Source: Microbacterium wangchenii (GTDB taxonomy: Bacteria > Actinomycetota > Actinomycetes > Actinomycetales > Microbacteriaceae). From it: 64,000 nucleotides of DNA. Location: the NCBI RefSeq assembly GCF_004564355.1, contig NZ_CP038266.1, forward strand, positions 3,658,001-3,722,000, written 5' to 3'. Below, piece after piece: positions 37,598 through 45,678 of this stretch. Below the pieces are notes generated by a model, which saw only the letters and a list, made by a program, of their open reading frames with translations, made no database searches and had not been told where the DNA came from. Position 1 is the stretch's first letter; every line of letters starts with the position of its first letter. Position numbers and translations under genes: made by a program.

Positions 37598-39133
37598 ATG
37601 AGGCCTCGAAGAACAGCGGTGGCAGGAACGGCCATCGCGGGCCTGGCCATGGCGGGGGTGCTCGCCGTCGGCGGCATCAGTCCGGCGCTGGCCACGGATG
37701 CGAAGACCCCGGTGACGGTGGTGGAGAAGCTGACCGGCCCCGACGCCCCGAACAACACGTGGGGGCGGTGGGACATCAAGGCGACCGACCTGGGCGTGAT
37801 GTGGGACGACGGTGACGGACGCATCCTCACGGCGTTCGGCGACACCTTCGGCAACGGCTGGGTGGGGCCGGGCGGAGGGTCGGGACCCAACGGCAACTGG
37901 CGCAGCAACGTGCTGGTGCGCTCCAGTGACCGCGACCTCTCCGACGGCATGCTCTTCGAGAGCGCCCCGCAGTCGCCCCAGGGCATCGCCAAGGAGCTGA
38001 TCCCGTCCAAGAAGGTCAGCGGCGACGAGATGACCACGATTCCCACGGCGGGGATCTCGGTGGGCGATCGTCAGTACATGGGGTTCATGTCGGTGCGCCA
38101 GTGGGGCGAGCCGGGCTACTGGGACACCAACTACGCCGGGATCGCCTATTCCGACGACGACGGGGAGAACTGGACGGTCTCATCCACGAAGTGGGAGAAC
38201 GACGCCGACGGGACGAATCCGTTCCAGATGCAGGCTTACGTCAAGAAGGGCGGCGACGTCTACGTCTTCGGCACCCCCAACGGACGCCAGGGCGCCGTGC
38301 ACGTGGCCAAGGTCTCGCCCCGGAAGATGCTCGACAAGGGCTCCTACCGCTACTGGGACGGCCGGCGCTGGTCGAAGTCGGAGGCGGATGCGGCGCCCGT
38401 GGTCCCCGCACCGGCCAGCGAGCTCTCCGTGCACTACGACAGCTTCAGCAAGCGGTTCCTGCTGATGACCCTGTCGGGCGAGGACATCGTCCTGCGCACG
38501 GCGAAGAACCCGGAGGGCCCGTGGACCGACCCGCAGGTCGTCGCCAGTTCGTCGGACTACCCGGGCCTGTACGGCGGGTACTTCCATCCGTGGAGCGCCG
38601 ACGGCGTCATGTATTTCGCGATGTCGCAGTGGAGTCCGTACAACACCTACCTCATGCGCATGCAGATCGACCGCGACGGCGTCATCGTCAATCCCAACCT
38701 CGTGGCCGACCCGAGCTTCGAGCGCGGCACGACGATGGGCGACGGCACGAACGGCACGTGGGGGTGCACCCCGAACTGCGGGATCGACACGGCTCCTCCG
38801 GAGTCGTTCTCCGGTGATCGCAACGCGTTCGTGCGCTTCGACTCCGGTTGGCGGAACATCTGGCAGAACGTCGACGTGCAACCGGGAACCGACTACCGGC
38901 TCAGTGGGTTCGTGCGCACCTCGATCAACAGCGATGCCGGGTTTTTCGGCGCACGCTCGCTGGACGGCCAGGTGATCGGCGAGGCCCACTTCATTTCGGT
39001 CGGTCCCTGGACGAAGTTCACCGTGGACTTCAACAGCGGCGCCCATGAGGACGTGCAGGTCTTCGCCGGGGTCTGGACGAACAGCGGGGACATCTGGCTG
39101 CAGGCCGACGACATCGCCCTGATCCGGCGGTGA
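37598..39133 (+). CDS. Secreted DUF4185 (GH183-type) enzyme, candidate endo-D-arabinanase
   Basis: The product is 511 aa. A Sec signal peptide ends at SPALA (about residue 32). The DUF4185 propeller follows with TDLGVMWDDGDGRILTAFGDT, in which Asp64 and Asp82 are the expected catalytic acids. A second domain from about residue 365 (NLVADPSFERG onward) looks like a carbohydrate-binding module of the CBM4/9 type. GH183 enzymes cut internal alpha-1,5 D-arabinofuranosyl links of mycobacterial arabinogalactan and lipoarabinomannan. GAAGGAGAG precedes the ATG. It is the only plainly secreted enzyme in the locus, so it would start the degradation. Confidence 0.87.
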   Translation: MRPRRTAVAGTAIAGLAMAGVLAVGGISPALATDAKTPVTVVEKLTGPDAPNNTWGRWDIKATDLGVMWDDGDGRILTAFGDTFGNGWVGPGGGSGPNGNWRSNVLVRSSDRDLSDGMLFESAPQSPQGIAKELIPSKKVSGDEMTTIPTAGISVGDRQYMGFMSVRQWGEPGYWDTNYAGIAYSDDDGENWTVSSTKWENDADGTNPFQMQAYVKKGGDVYVFGTPNGRQGAVHVAKVSPRKMLDKGSYRYWDGRRWSKSEADAAPVVPAPASELSVHYDSFSKRFLLMTLSGEDIVLRTAKNPEGPWTDPQVVASSSDYPGLYGGYFHPWSADGVMYFAMSQWSPYNTYLMRMQIDRDGVIVNPNLVADPSFERGTTMGDGTNGTWGCTPNCGIDTAPPESFSGDRNAFVRFDSGWRNIWQNVDVQPGTDYRLSGFVRTSINSDAGFFGARSLDGQVIGEAHFISVGPWTKFTVDFNSGAHEDVQVFAGVWTNSGDIWLQADDIALIRR

Positions 39134-39136
39134 TGC

Positions 39137-39178
39137 GGGCGGCCGGTCCGCGGGCGCGCTGCCCCGGGCCGGCCGCCC
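39137..39178. terminator. Possible bidirectional terminator between convergent genes
   Basis: GGGCGGCCGG (39137-39146) pairs with 39169-39178 around a 22-nt GC-rich loop that can fold further. It begins 3 nt after the stop of the DUF4185 gene and lies 17 bp from the stop of the convergent kinase-like gene. Confidence 0.5.
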
Positions 39179-39194
39179 CGGCCTCATCACGAAC

Positions 39195-39800
39195 TCATCG
39201 AAGCGGCGACGGGCGCGCACGGGTGACCGCCTCGCGCACCCAGGCCTCCACCCGGGTGGCGACCTCCCGCGGCTGCAGGGCATCGGTGCCGATGACCTCG
39301 GCCGCCCAGCGAGGATCGCCCTTCGACCAGTCCGCCCACCGGCCCCACCGCATCCCGGTGGCGTTGTCGAGGCGGATCACCTCGGCGCCGTCAGCGGGAT
39401 CGAGGGTGTGCCGCAGGAACCACTCGCCGAACCGGATGTGGTGCACGATGTCCGCTTCCGCATATCCGCGCCGTCGAAGGCGCTCGGCGCGAACGGCCGC
39501 CGAGCAGTGCAGCAGACACACCTCGATCGCGTCGAGACGATCCGCCGAGGGTGCGGCCAAGAGCTCTCCCATCGGCACCTGACCGAACAGCACGAGGTGC
39601 ACGCCGCTCGTCTGAAGCGATACCGCCCTCTGCACCCACTGCTCGACTGCGGCGTGCCGCCACGCGGTGTCGGCGTCGGGCGGCACCCCCACGCTGTCGA
39701 ACTCCGCGCACTCCAGCGGCAGGCCCCGGGCCGCATCGGCCAGTGCAGCAAGCGTGGTGGACTTCCCGGCCGCGCTGGCGCCGGTGACGAGGAGCAGCAC
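39195..39800 (-). CDS. P-loop nucleotide kinase-like protein (AAA_33 type)
   Basis: The product is 201 aa. The Walker A loop GASAAGKST is at residues 7-15, and a lid-like region with LHCSAAVRAERLRRRG lies in the middle. The fold suggests a small-molecule or nucleoside kinase; it is not a FGGY or PfkB sugar kinase, so it is not an obvious ribulokinase. It begins 45 nt after the ABC permease stop on the same strand, with GAGGAGG before GTG 39800, so it may be read through from the importer operon. Its role in the locus is unknown. Confidence 0.7.
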   Translation of the reverse strand: MLLLVTGASAAGKSTTLAALADAARGLPLECAEFDSVGVPPDADTAWRHAAVEQWVQRAVSLQTSGVHLVLFGQVPMGELLAAPSADRLDAIEVCLLHCSAAVRAERLRRRGYAEADIVHHIRFGEWFLRHTLDPADGAEVIRLDNATGMRWGRWADWSKGDPRWAAEVIGTDALQPREVATRVEAWVREAVTRARPSPLR

Positions 39801-39845
39801 GGTCCTCCTCGGGTCGTCTCGCCTGCGTCGCTTTCGGCGTCGCGG

Positions 39846-40715
39846 CTATTTGAGGCCGGCCATCTTGATGTTGCCGATGATCTGGCGCTGGAAGATCAGG
39901 AAGATGATGATGACCGGTGCCGCCGCGAGGGTGGACCCGGCCATGAGCAGCCCCAGCTCGGTCGCCCGCTCCGAGCGGAACGTGGCGAGGTACTGCTGCA
40001 CGACGAACTGGTCGGGCGAGGTGATCGTGAGGATCGGCCACACGTAGGAGTTCCAGTAGGCGAGGAACGCCGTGATCCCCATCACCACGAACGGCGGCTT
40101 CGACAGGGGCAGGAAGACGTTGACGAAGATGCGGAAGCGTCCGCAGCCATCGAGCATCGCCGCCTCCTCGAGGCTCGAGGGGATGCTGAGGTAGAACTGC
40201 CGGATGAAGAAGATGGTCCCCGCGCTGGCCGCGCCCGGGATGACCAGGACGGCGAGCGTGTCGAGCATCTGCAGGTTCGTCACGACGATGAAGCTCGTCA
40301 GCAGGATGGTCATGCCGGGGATGAACATCGTCGTGATGACGATGACCCACAGCGTGCGCTTGAAACGGAAATCCAGGCGCGCGAAGGCGTACGCCGCGAG
40401 CGAATTGACCGACAGGGCGAGCACGGTGAACAGCACCGCTCCCAGGAAGGTCCACAGCATCGTCCGGGTGAAGGTCGGATCGGCCAGGATCTGCGCGTAG
40501 TTCTCCCACAGCCACACCTCGGGGAAGAACTGGAACGGCGTCTGCACGACCTCGGTGCGCGACTTGAAGCCGGCGATCACCATCCACGCGAGCGGGAACA
40601 GCGCGGCCAGGACGAAGACCACTCCGATGATCGCCTTGCCGACCGCGAACAGCCACCACCGCGCGTCGCGCGTGACGCGACGCGTCGGGAGGACGGCGGG
40701 GGATGCGACGGCCAT
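39846..40715 (-). CDS. Carbohydrate ABC importer permease (MalG-like)
   Basis: The product is 289 aa with six membrane helices. The EAA loop that docks on the ATPase is SLEEAAMLDGCGRFRIFVNV. It is the second permease of a CUT1-family sugar importer. ATG 40715 overlaps the stop of the first permease by 1 nt. As usual for CUT1 systems no ATPase gene is present, so a shared MsiK-type ATPase elsewhere must power it. The leftward operon is driven from the operator-bearing promoter at 43208-43236. Confidence 0.92.
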   Translation of the reverse strand: MAVASPAVLPTRRVTRDARWWLFAVGKAIIGVVFVLAALFPLAWMVIAGFKSRTEVVQTPFQFFPEVWLWENYAQILADPTFTRTMLWTFLGAVLFTVLALSVNSLAAYAFARLDFRFKRTLWVIVITTMFIPGMTILLTSFIVVTNLQMLDTLAVLVIPGAASAGTIFFIRQFYLSIPSSLEEAAMLDGCGRFRIFVNVFLPLSKPPFVVMGITAFLAYWNSYVWPILTITSPDQFVVQQYLATFRSERATELGLLMAGSTLAAAPVIIIFLIFQRQIIGNIKMAGLK

Positions 40716-41668
40716 CAGTCGACCAGCCTCTCGGAGTTGACGAATCGGAAGACCAGCGCCGAGACCGACCCCAGCACCACGAACAGCAGTAGCGCCGCCG
40801 CGATGGAGTAGCCGACGTTGATGTCGTTGCGGAAGTGGTTGAAGATGAACAGGTTCGGCAGCGTGGTGGAGTCCAACGGCCCGCCGCCGGTCATCACGAG
40901 GGGCAGTTCGAACTGCTGGATGGCCGCGACGAATCCGGTGATGAGGAGATACAGCAGCACGTTCTTCATCTGGGGGATCGTGATGTACCGCGTCTTCTGC
41001 CACCAGTCGGCGCCCTCCATCGCCGCCGCCTCGTAGTACTCCGTCGGCACGTCCACCATCGCCGCGACCATGATGAGCGAGGTCAGGCCCATCCCCAGCC
41101 AGATCGCCGGGATCGCGATGGCCAGCAGCGCCCACGCCGGGTCGCCGATCCACGCGATCGGGTCGATGCCGAACAGCGACAGCGTGGCGTTGAGCAAGCC
41201 CCCGGAGTAGTTGTAGATCAGCGCGAAGATGATCGAGGTGATGACGGCCGAGATGATCGTCGGGATGTAGATGCTCACCTTGAGCAGTCCGGCGAAGCGG
41301 CGCGAGACGCTCACGACGAGGCTGGCGAAGAAGAATGCCAGGATGAGCATCGGCGGCACGGTCATGGCCACGAACGCGAACCCGCGGCCGATCGCGGCCC
41401 AGAACAGCGGGTCGCTCAGCACGTTGGTGAAGTTCCGCCAGCCGACGAACTCCGGGTCTTTGTAGAAGCTCCAGTCCTGGAACGACAGGAAGGTCGCATA
41501 GACCGCCGGCCACGCGACGAAGATGCCCAGCAGCACCACCGCCGGCAGGATGAACAGGTAGGCGCTCCGGCCGTCGCGGAACCTCGTGCGGCTGACGCCG
41601 CCGCGGGGTCGGCGACCGGGCAGGATCATCGGCTCGGTCTCGGTCATCATCGTCTGCGTCGCGGTCAC
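40715..41668 (-). CDS. Carbohydrate ABC importer permease (MalF-like)
   Basis: The product is 317 aa with six predicted membrane helices. The EAA motif is EYYEAAAMEGADWWQKTRYI. GTG 41668 is chosen because GAGGAGG lies 6 nt upstream; the longer in-frame start at 41689 falls ahead of that ribosome site. It partners the following permease in a CUT1 importer. A strong hairpin separates it from the binding-protein gene, as often seen where the binding protein is made in excess. Substrate is probably a D-arabinan oligosaccharide, by context. Confidence 0.92.
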   Translation of the reverse strand: MTATQTMMTETEPMILPGRRPRGGVSRTRFRDGRSAYLFILPAVVLLGIFVAWPAVYATFLSFQDWSFYKDPEFVGWRNFTNVLSDPLFWAAIGRGFAFVAMTVPPMLILAFFFASLVVSVSRRFAGLLKVSIYIPTIISAVITSIIFALIYNYSGGLLNATLSLFGIDPIAWIGDPAWALLAIAIPAIWLGMGLTSLIMVAAMVDVPTEYYEAAAMEGADWWQKTRYITIPQMKNVLLYLLITGFVAAIQQFELPLVMTGGGPLDSTTLPNLFIFNHFRNDINVGYSIAAALLLFVVLGSVSALVFRFVNSERLVD

Positions 41669-41694
41669 GTCGCACCTCCTCGTGCTCACACCGG

Positions 41695-41729
41695 CGACCC
41701 GGGGGCCGAAGCGATCGGCCCCCGGGTCG
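41695..41729 (-). terminator. Intercistronic hairpin between binding protein and permease genes
   Basis: CGACCCGGGGGCCGA (41695-41709) pairs perfectly over 15 bp with 41715-41729, with a 5-nt loop. It sits 8 bp after the binding-protein stop. It may partly terminate transcription or protect the upstream mRNA, giving more binding protein than permease. Confidence 0.7.
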
Positions 41730-41736
41730 GGTGAGG

Positions 41737-43089
41737 TCAGTCCTTCGGCGCCTTGCTGGGCAGGTCGTCGCGCTGGATCACCGTAGTGATCGCGTCGCTC
41801 GCGGTCTTGATCGCGTCATCCACCGAGGCAGCGCCCTTCATGGCCGACTCCATCGCGGTGCCGACGGCCAGCGAGACATCCCACGGGTAGGTGGGCTCGG
41901 GGATGGCCGTGGGTGCGATGTCGTTCACGATGATGCCCGACCAGGGTGCATCCGCCGCCGCCGGGTCGGCGGCCACAGCCTCCTGCACGGCGTCGCGCAC
42001 GGGCACCTTCGTGAACTGCGTGTTGACGAAGAACGGGACGAGGTTCTCGGCGTCGCCACCGATGGCCCACTCGAGGAAGGCGCCGGCGGCTTCGGCGTTC
42101 TTCGTCTTGGCGTCGACCACCCACTTGAAGTTGCCGAGCGTCGTGGCGGTGTCGCCGGCTGCGGAGTCGGCGTTCGGGAACGCGCCGATGCCGGTCGCAC
42201 CGAGCAGGTCGGGGAAGTCCGAGCCGATCTCCGACATCATCCACGAGCCGGAGACCTTGAAGGCCACCTTCTCCTCGCCGAAGTCCTGGCCTTCGACGTA
42301 GGCGGCCAGCGCCTGCTTGGGCATGTAGCCCTCGTCCCACAACGACTTGTAGCTGTTCATCAGCTCGCGGTATCCGTCATCGTCGATGTCAGGCTCGCTC
42401 CAGTCCGATGACAGCGCGGTGTGACCGGCGAAGTTGTACTGCTGGCCGACGGTCGACCACGCGAAGGTCGGCGCATCGCTGGCCGGGGAGATGCAGTACT
42501 GACCCTCGCCCAGAGTGGGCTGGATGGCCGCGCACATGTCGAGCAGCTCGCTCCAGGTGGCCGGTCCCGTCTCGGGGTCGAGGCCCGCGGCGGAGAGCAT
42601 GTCCTTGTTCCAGAAGAGCACGGTCTGCGGCTCGAGCAGGAGCGGGTAGGCGTAGAAGGTGTCTCCGACGGCGGACACCGGCTTCGCGGCGTCGATGATC
42701 TCCCCGAGCGCCTCGTCGGAGACGATCCCGTTGAGCTCGTGGAGCTGCCCGGCGTTGACGGCGTCCTGGATCGCACCCGGGTGGGTGTAGACGTCGGGCG
42801 CCTTGCCTGCGGCCTGAGCCGACTTCATCTTCTGGTCCCACGCGTCGGCCGGCACCTCCGTGGCGACGACCTTGACCTCGTCCTGGGACTCGTTGAACTG
42901 CTTGACGATGTCGGCGTACCACTCGTTCTCGGCAGGCGTGAACGTGCGGTGCCAGAACTGAACCGTAGCGACACCGTCCTCGCCGCTCCCGCCGCCGCTG
43001 GCTCCGCACCCCGCCAGCAGTGCGCCGATGCCGAGAGCACTGATCGCAATGACCGCGCCACGACGGCTGCGCGATGTCGTCCGCTTCAT
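41737..43089 (-). CDS. Sugar ABC importer solute-binding lipoprotein
   Basis: The product is 450 aa. The signal peptide ends in the lipobox GALLAGC, so the protein is anchored outside the cell by Cys. The mature part is a cluster-B (MalE-type) binding protein: VQFWHRTFTPAENEWYADIV near the start and many aromatic residues able to stack on sugar rings. Its promoter (43208-43236) contains the same operator as GH116. It is expected to capture arabinan oligosaccharides released by the secreted DUF4185 enzyme. The ligand is inferred. Confidence 0.92.
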   Translation of the reverse strand: MKRTTSRSRRGAVIAISALGIGALLAGCGASGGGSGEDGVATVQFWHRTFTPAENEWYADIVKQFNESQDEVKVVATEVPADAWDQKMKSAQAAGKAPDVYTHPGAIQDAVNAGQLHELNGIVSDEALGEIIDAAKPVSAVGDTFYAYPLLLEPQTVLFWNKDMLSAAGLDPETGPATWSELLDMCAAIQPTLGEGQYCISPASDAPTFAWSTVGQQYNFAGHTALSSDWSEPDIDDDGYRELMNSYKSLWDEGYMPKQALAAYVEGQDFGEEKVAFKVSGSWMMSEIGSDFPDLLGATGIGAFPNADSAAGDTATTLGNFKWVVDAKTKNAEAAGAFLEWAIGGDAENLVPFFVNTQFTKVPVRDAVQEAVAADPAAADAPWSGIIVNDIAPTAIPEPTYPWDVSLAVGTAMESAMKGAASVDDAIKTASDAITTVIQRDDLPSKAPKD

Positions 43090-43207
43090 GACTTCCTCCT
43101 CAGGAGCCGACTCGTCGATGAGTCCTTCGCTGTATCCGACCTCCGTGGTCGGTCTTGGTGCCGAGCGGGCGGCGGCCCGGAGCCGACGTCATGAGCTCGT
43201 CGGGGCC

Positions 43208-43236
43208 ACACTAGACGAAATCGATTTCATCTGCAA
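43208..43236 (-). promoter_or_regulatory. Importer promoter with embedded LacI operator
   Basis: On the minus strand TTGCAG (-35) and TAGTGT (-10) are 17 bp apart, and the spacer carries GAAATCGATTTC (43217-43228). The block TAGACGAAATCGATTTCA is identical to the one at 34000-34017, tying the importer to the GH116 operon. Confidence 0.75.
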
Positions 43237-43355
43237 CGGCGACGATCATCGTCACTTCTCGGGCCGCGTGGGTGTGCTTCCGGGAGCGGGGCGACCGCTG
43301 TCCTCGCGGCCCTCAGGCGAGATGTGCAAGCCCGCGCTAATCTCCAGACCTGAGT

Positions 43356-43367
43356 GCAATCGATTTC
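43356..43367. promoter_or_regulatory. Weaker second LacI-type site
   Basis: GCAATCGATTTC differs from the operator core by one base and lies about 140 bp upstream of the importer promoter. It might be an auxiliary operator used in looping. It could also be chance. Confidence 0.35.
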
Positions 43368-43532
43368 AGCACCGCGTCCGCCATCGAGTCGACGCCGCCG
43401 TACGCACCAGCCCGGGGCGGCGTCAAGCTCCCCGCGCGATGACGTGGCCGCGACGGCGTCCCGCGTGACGGCGCGCGCGGCGATCACCGGCAGTCCACCT
43501 CGCCCCCGCCCGCCGCCGGGCTGGGGTGGCGG

Positions 43533-44555
43533 TCACACGCCGCGCTCTGCGAGTGCAGAGAGGTCCGCGACTAGTTCCGACAAAGACCACCCGGCGGTCA
43601 CCGGGTTCAACACCCCGGTCAGACGACTTAGGCCATGATCGGCGATCGGACTGCCGGCTGCGCCGCACAACGCACCGACGAGGGCAGGAAGGCTGTCCTG
43701 GTGACGCGTGATCGATAGCGCGAGGGGGAGCGCCCGCTCGTGATCACCGTCGGTGCCGCGCAGGATGGCCAGCGCCAGCGGCAGCGTCTCGGTGACAGTG
43801 CCGCCGTGGCTGTAGGTGCGCGGGGCGAACCGGGCCACGAGCGCCGGCACTGCAGCGAACGGCGAGGGCGCCGCATCCACAAGGGCGAACGCTTCGCGGA
43901 TGCCGTCGACGAGCCAGTCGTCAGCGGCGGCGAGGTCGGTGGCGTCTTCGAGCGCCGTGGCGAGCGCCGTTTCCCCGAGGAGCGAGGAGACCAGCCGGGC
44001 GACGACGGCTGCCGCGTGCACGCCGACGTCGTCATGCGTCAGCGTGGCGAGATCGCGCGCGACCTCTGCCGCCACCCGAGGCTCAGCCACGGCGATACCG
44101 ACCGCCAGGGATCCGGGCAGGGCGGTGTCGTCGTAGAACGCCGGGTTGTCCGCACCGGTCTGCGGCGGCCGGAGGCCAGCTGCCGCGTTCAGCAGCGCGG
44201 AGCGCTGCGCCGGTCCAGCCCAGGCGTCCTCCCCCGAGACGAGCCCGATCCAGGTCTCGAAGAGCGAATCGGCCGTCCACTCGTGCGTGTCCAGGAGCGT
44301 GCGCGCGGCGATGGCGAAGCCTTCGGCGTCGTCGGTGGCGACCAGCGGCGCTGCGCCGACCGCGGAGAGGACGAACGGAAGGACCGGACGGATGACGCGG
44401 CTGCTGTCCAATTGGGCCGCCCCCTCGCGGAGCATCCCCCGCACCCACGGGTCTCGTACCGTCCGGTGCTCGCTGGCCGGCGCCCCCAGCGCGTCACCCA
44501 GTGCGAGCCCGCGCACGAGAGCGGTCGCGCGGTGGCGGCGGTTCGAAGTCGTCAT
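43533..44555 (-). CDS. ADP-ribosylglycohydrolase-family protein, divergent copy
   Basis: The product is 340 aa. The N-terminal GLALGDALGAPASE and a TDDAE (residues 74-78) match the DraG/ARH family. The late metal motif that reads GRDSDT in its neighbour is here RHQDS, so one of the two Mg-binding Asp is His. It may have altered chemistry or be inactive. Its ATG overlaps the upstream paralogue's stop by 4 nt, so the two are co-translated. The family removes ADP-ribose from proteins or small molecules, or cleaves related N-glycosides. The link to the adjacent ABC importer suggests a catabolic, not signalling, role. Confidence 0.85.
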   Translation of the reverse strand: MTTSNRRHRATALVRGLALGDALGAPASEHRTVRDPWVRGMLREGAAQLDSSRVIRPVLPFVLSAVGAAPLVATDDAEGFAIAARTLLDTHEWTADSLFETWIGLVSGEDAWAGPAQRSALLNAAAGLRPPQTGADNPAFYDDTALPGSLAVGIAVAEPRVAAEVARDLATLTHDDVGVHAAAVVARLVSSLLGETALATALEDATDLAAADDWLVDGIREAFALVDAAPSPFAAVPALVARFAPRTYSHGGTVTETLPLALAILRGTDGDHERALPLALSITRHQDSLPALVGALCGAAGSPIADHGLSRLTGVLNPVTAGWSLSELVADLSALAERGV

Positions 44556-45547
44556 GCGCGTCGCTCCCGGTCGGCTTCGGCCCGGGCGACGAGTGCATCG
44601 GCGAGATCGATGAGATCGGTGCCGGCAGTCGCCTCGATGCAGCGGCCGGTGACCGCACGTACCCGTGCCACCCGATCCGGCGGAAGTGCCGCGGCACCGT
44701 GCAAGGCGCCTGCGACGGCTCCGCCCATGGCGGCGATCGTGTCGGAGTCGCGGCCGATGTTCACGCCCGACTCGATGACGTCCAGGCGGCCATCGACGGC
44801 GCGGAGCAGCCCCACGCACAGCGCGAGGGCCTCGGGAGCGACATCGGCCCACATGTAGTGGCGCAGCGGGATGGCCTCGAACAGCGTCTCCTCCGCTTCT
44901 GCCGGCGACGCGCAGCCCTCGACCAGGTCCAGCGCGCGGCGGACCAGACGCAGCGACCACGAGTCGGCAGGCAGGGCGGAGAGCATCGCATCCAGGACCG
45001 GCTCGAACGTCTCCGACACCATCGCGACGGCGACGCCGGCCGCCACAGCCTCGGCGCAGAAGACGCCGTCGCGCGAATGGCTCACCCGGGCATCGGCCAC
45101 CGCCATACGACGGGCGAGGTTCACATCCCCGGCGGCGTAGACGCCGATCGGGGCGACGCGCATCGCGGCGCCGTCGCTCCACATCTCGGCGTTGCGACGA
45201 CCGCTGGCCGGTGGCCGAAGGCCGGCCTGCAGATTCGCGATCGCGATCATCTCGCTGAACCCCGCTCCGTGGAACCCACCGCGCTGGCGCCGCAGCGCCT
45301 CCTGCCATGTCCGGGCGACGACGTCCGAGGTGAGGGCGTCGCCGGCAGCGAGCACCCCGCGAGCGCACAGCACCGCGTACTCGGTGTCGTCGGTGCCCGC
45401 GGCATCCTCCTCGACGAAGTCGGTCACCCGACCCCACCGCTCCCGGATCGCCGGCAGGGTCATCCCCTCGGTCGGGGCGCCCATGGCATCCCCGATGGCC
45501 AACCCCAGGAGGGCGCCCCGGGCGCGGTCCGTGTCCATGTGACTCAC
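44552..45547 (-). CDS. ADP-ribosylglycohydrolase-family protein
   Basis: The product is 331 aa, an all-helical DraG/ARH-fold enzyme with a two-metal site. Conserved motifs are GLAIGDAMG (15-23), TDDTE (52-56) and NIGRDSDTIAAMGGAVAGAL (from 263). All acidic ligands expected for the binuclear Mg site are present, so it should be active. It heads a two-gene unit with a divergent paralogue. It starts 131 bp from the oppositely oriented lacI gene that leads an ABC importer operon. GTG 45547 or ATG 45538 could be the start. Confidence 0.9.
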   Translation of the reverse strand: MSHMDTDRARGALLGLAIGDAMGAPTEGMTLPAIRERWGRVTDFVEEDAAGTDDTEYAVLCARGVLAAGDALTSDVVARTWQEALRRQRGGFHGAGFSEMIAIANLQAGLRPPASGRRNAEMWSDGAAMRVAPIGVYAAGDVNLARRMAVADARVSHSRDGVFCAEAVAAGVAVAMVSETFEPVLDAMLSALPADSWSLRLVRRALDLVEGCASPAEAEETLFEAIPLRHYMWADVAPEALALCVGLLRAVDGRLDVIESGVNIGRDSDTIAAMGGAVAGALHGAAALPPDRVARVRAVTGRCIEATAGTDLIDLADALVARAEADRERRA

Positions 45548-45552
45548 ATTCT

Positions 45553-45566
45553 CAGAACGTTTTGCG
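45553..45566. promoter_or_regulatory. Candidate LacI-type operator near the ARH gene start
   Basis: CAGAACGTTTTGCG resembles half of the perfect-armed site at 45650-45663, sharing TTTTGCG. It lies 5 bp upstream of the ARH start. A third related string, ACGTTTGCGTC, is at 45614-45624. Confidence 0.45.
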
Positions 45567-45649
45567 TCTTATGTCGTCTTCTGCCTGCGACGTAACCAGG
45601 AATTTACACGGTCACGTTTGCGTCTGCGGTCCGATTCTCGCATGCTGGT

Positions 45650-45663
45650 GCAAAACCTTTTGC
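45650..45663. promoter_or_regulatory. Candidate LacI operator upstream of lacI-ABC operon
   Basis: GCAAAA and TTTTGC form 6-bp perfect arms around a CC centre, 15 bp upstream of the lacI start. LacI-family sites often have this length and symmetry. It could control both the rightward importer operon and the leftward ARH pair. Confidence 0.6.
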
Positions 45664-45678
45664 GATGTGAGGAGCACG

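Larger units (their letters stand above)
43090..43532. other. 443-bp gene-free region with importer promoter and operators
   Basis: No convincing gene is seen between the binding-protein start and the ADP-ribosylglycohydrolase stop. It contains the promoter and operator at 43208-43236, a weaker related site at 43356-43367, and otherwise unremarkable GC-rich sequence. Confidence 0.75.

Noticed and set aside
39195..39800. D-ribulokinase completing the arabinose pathway
   Set aside because: The P-loop GASAAGKST and small size do not match FGGY or PfkB sugar kinases, so I left it as an unassigned kinase-like protein.
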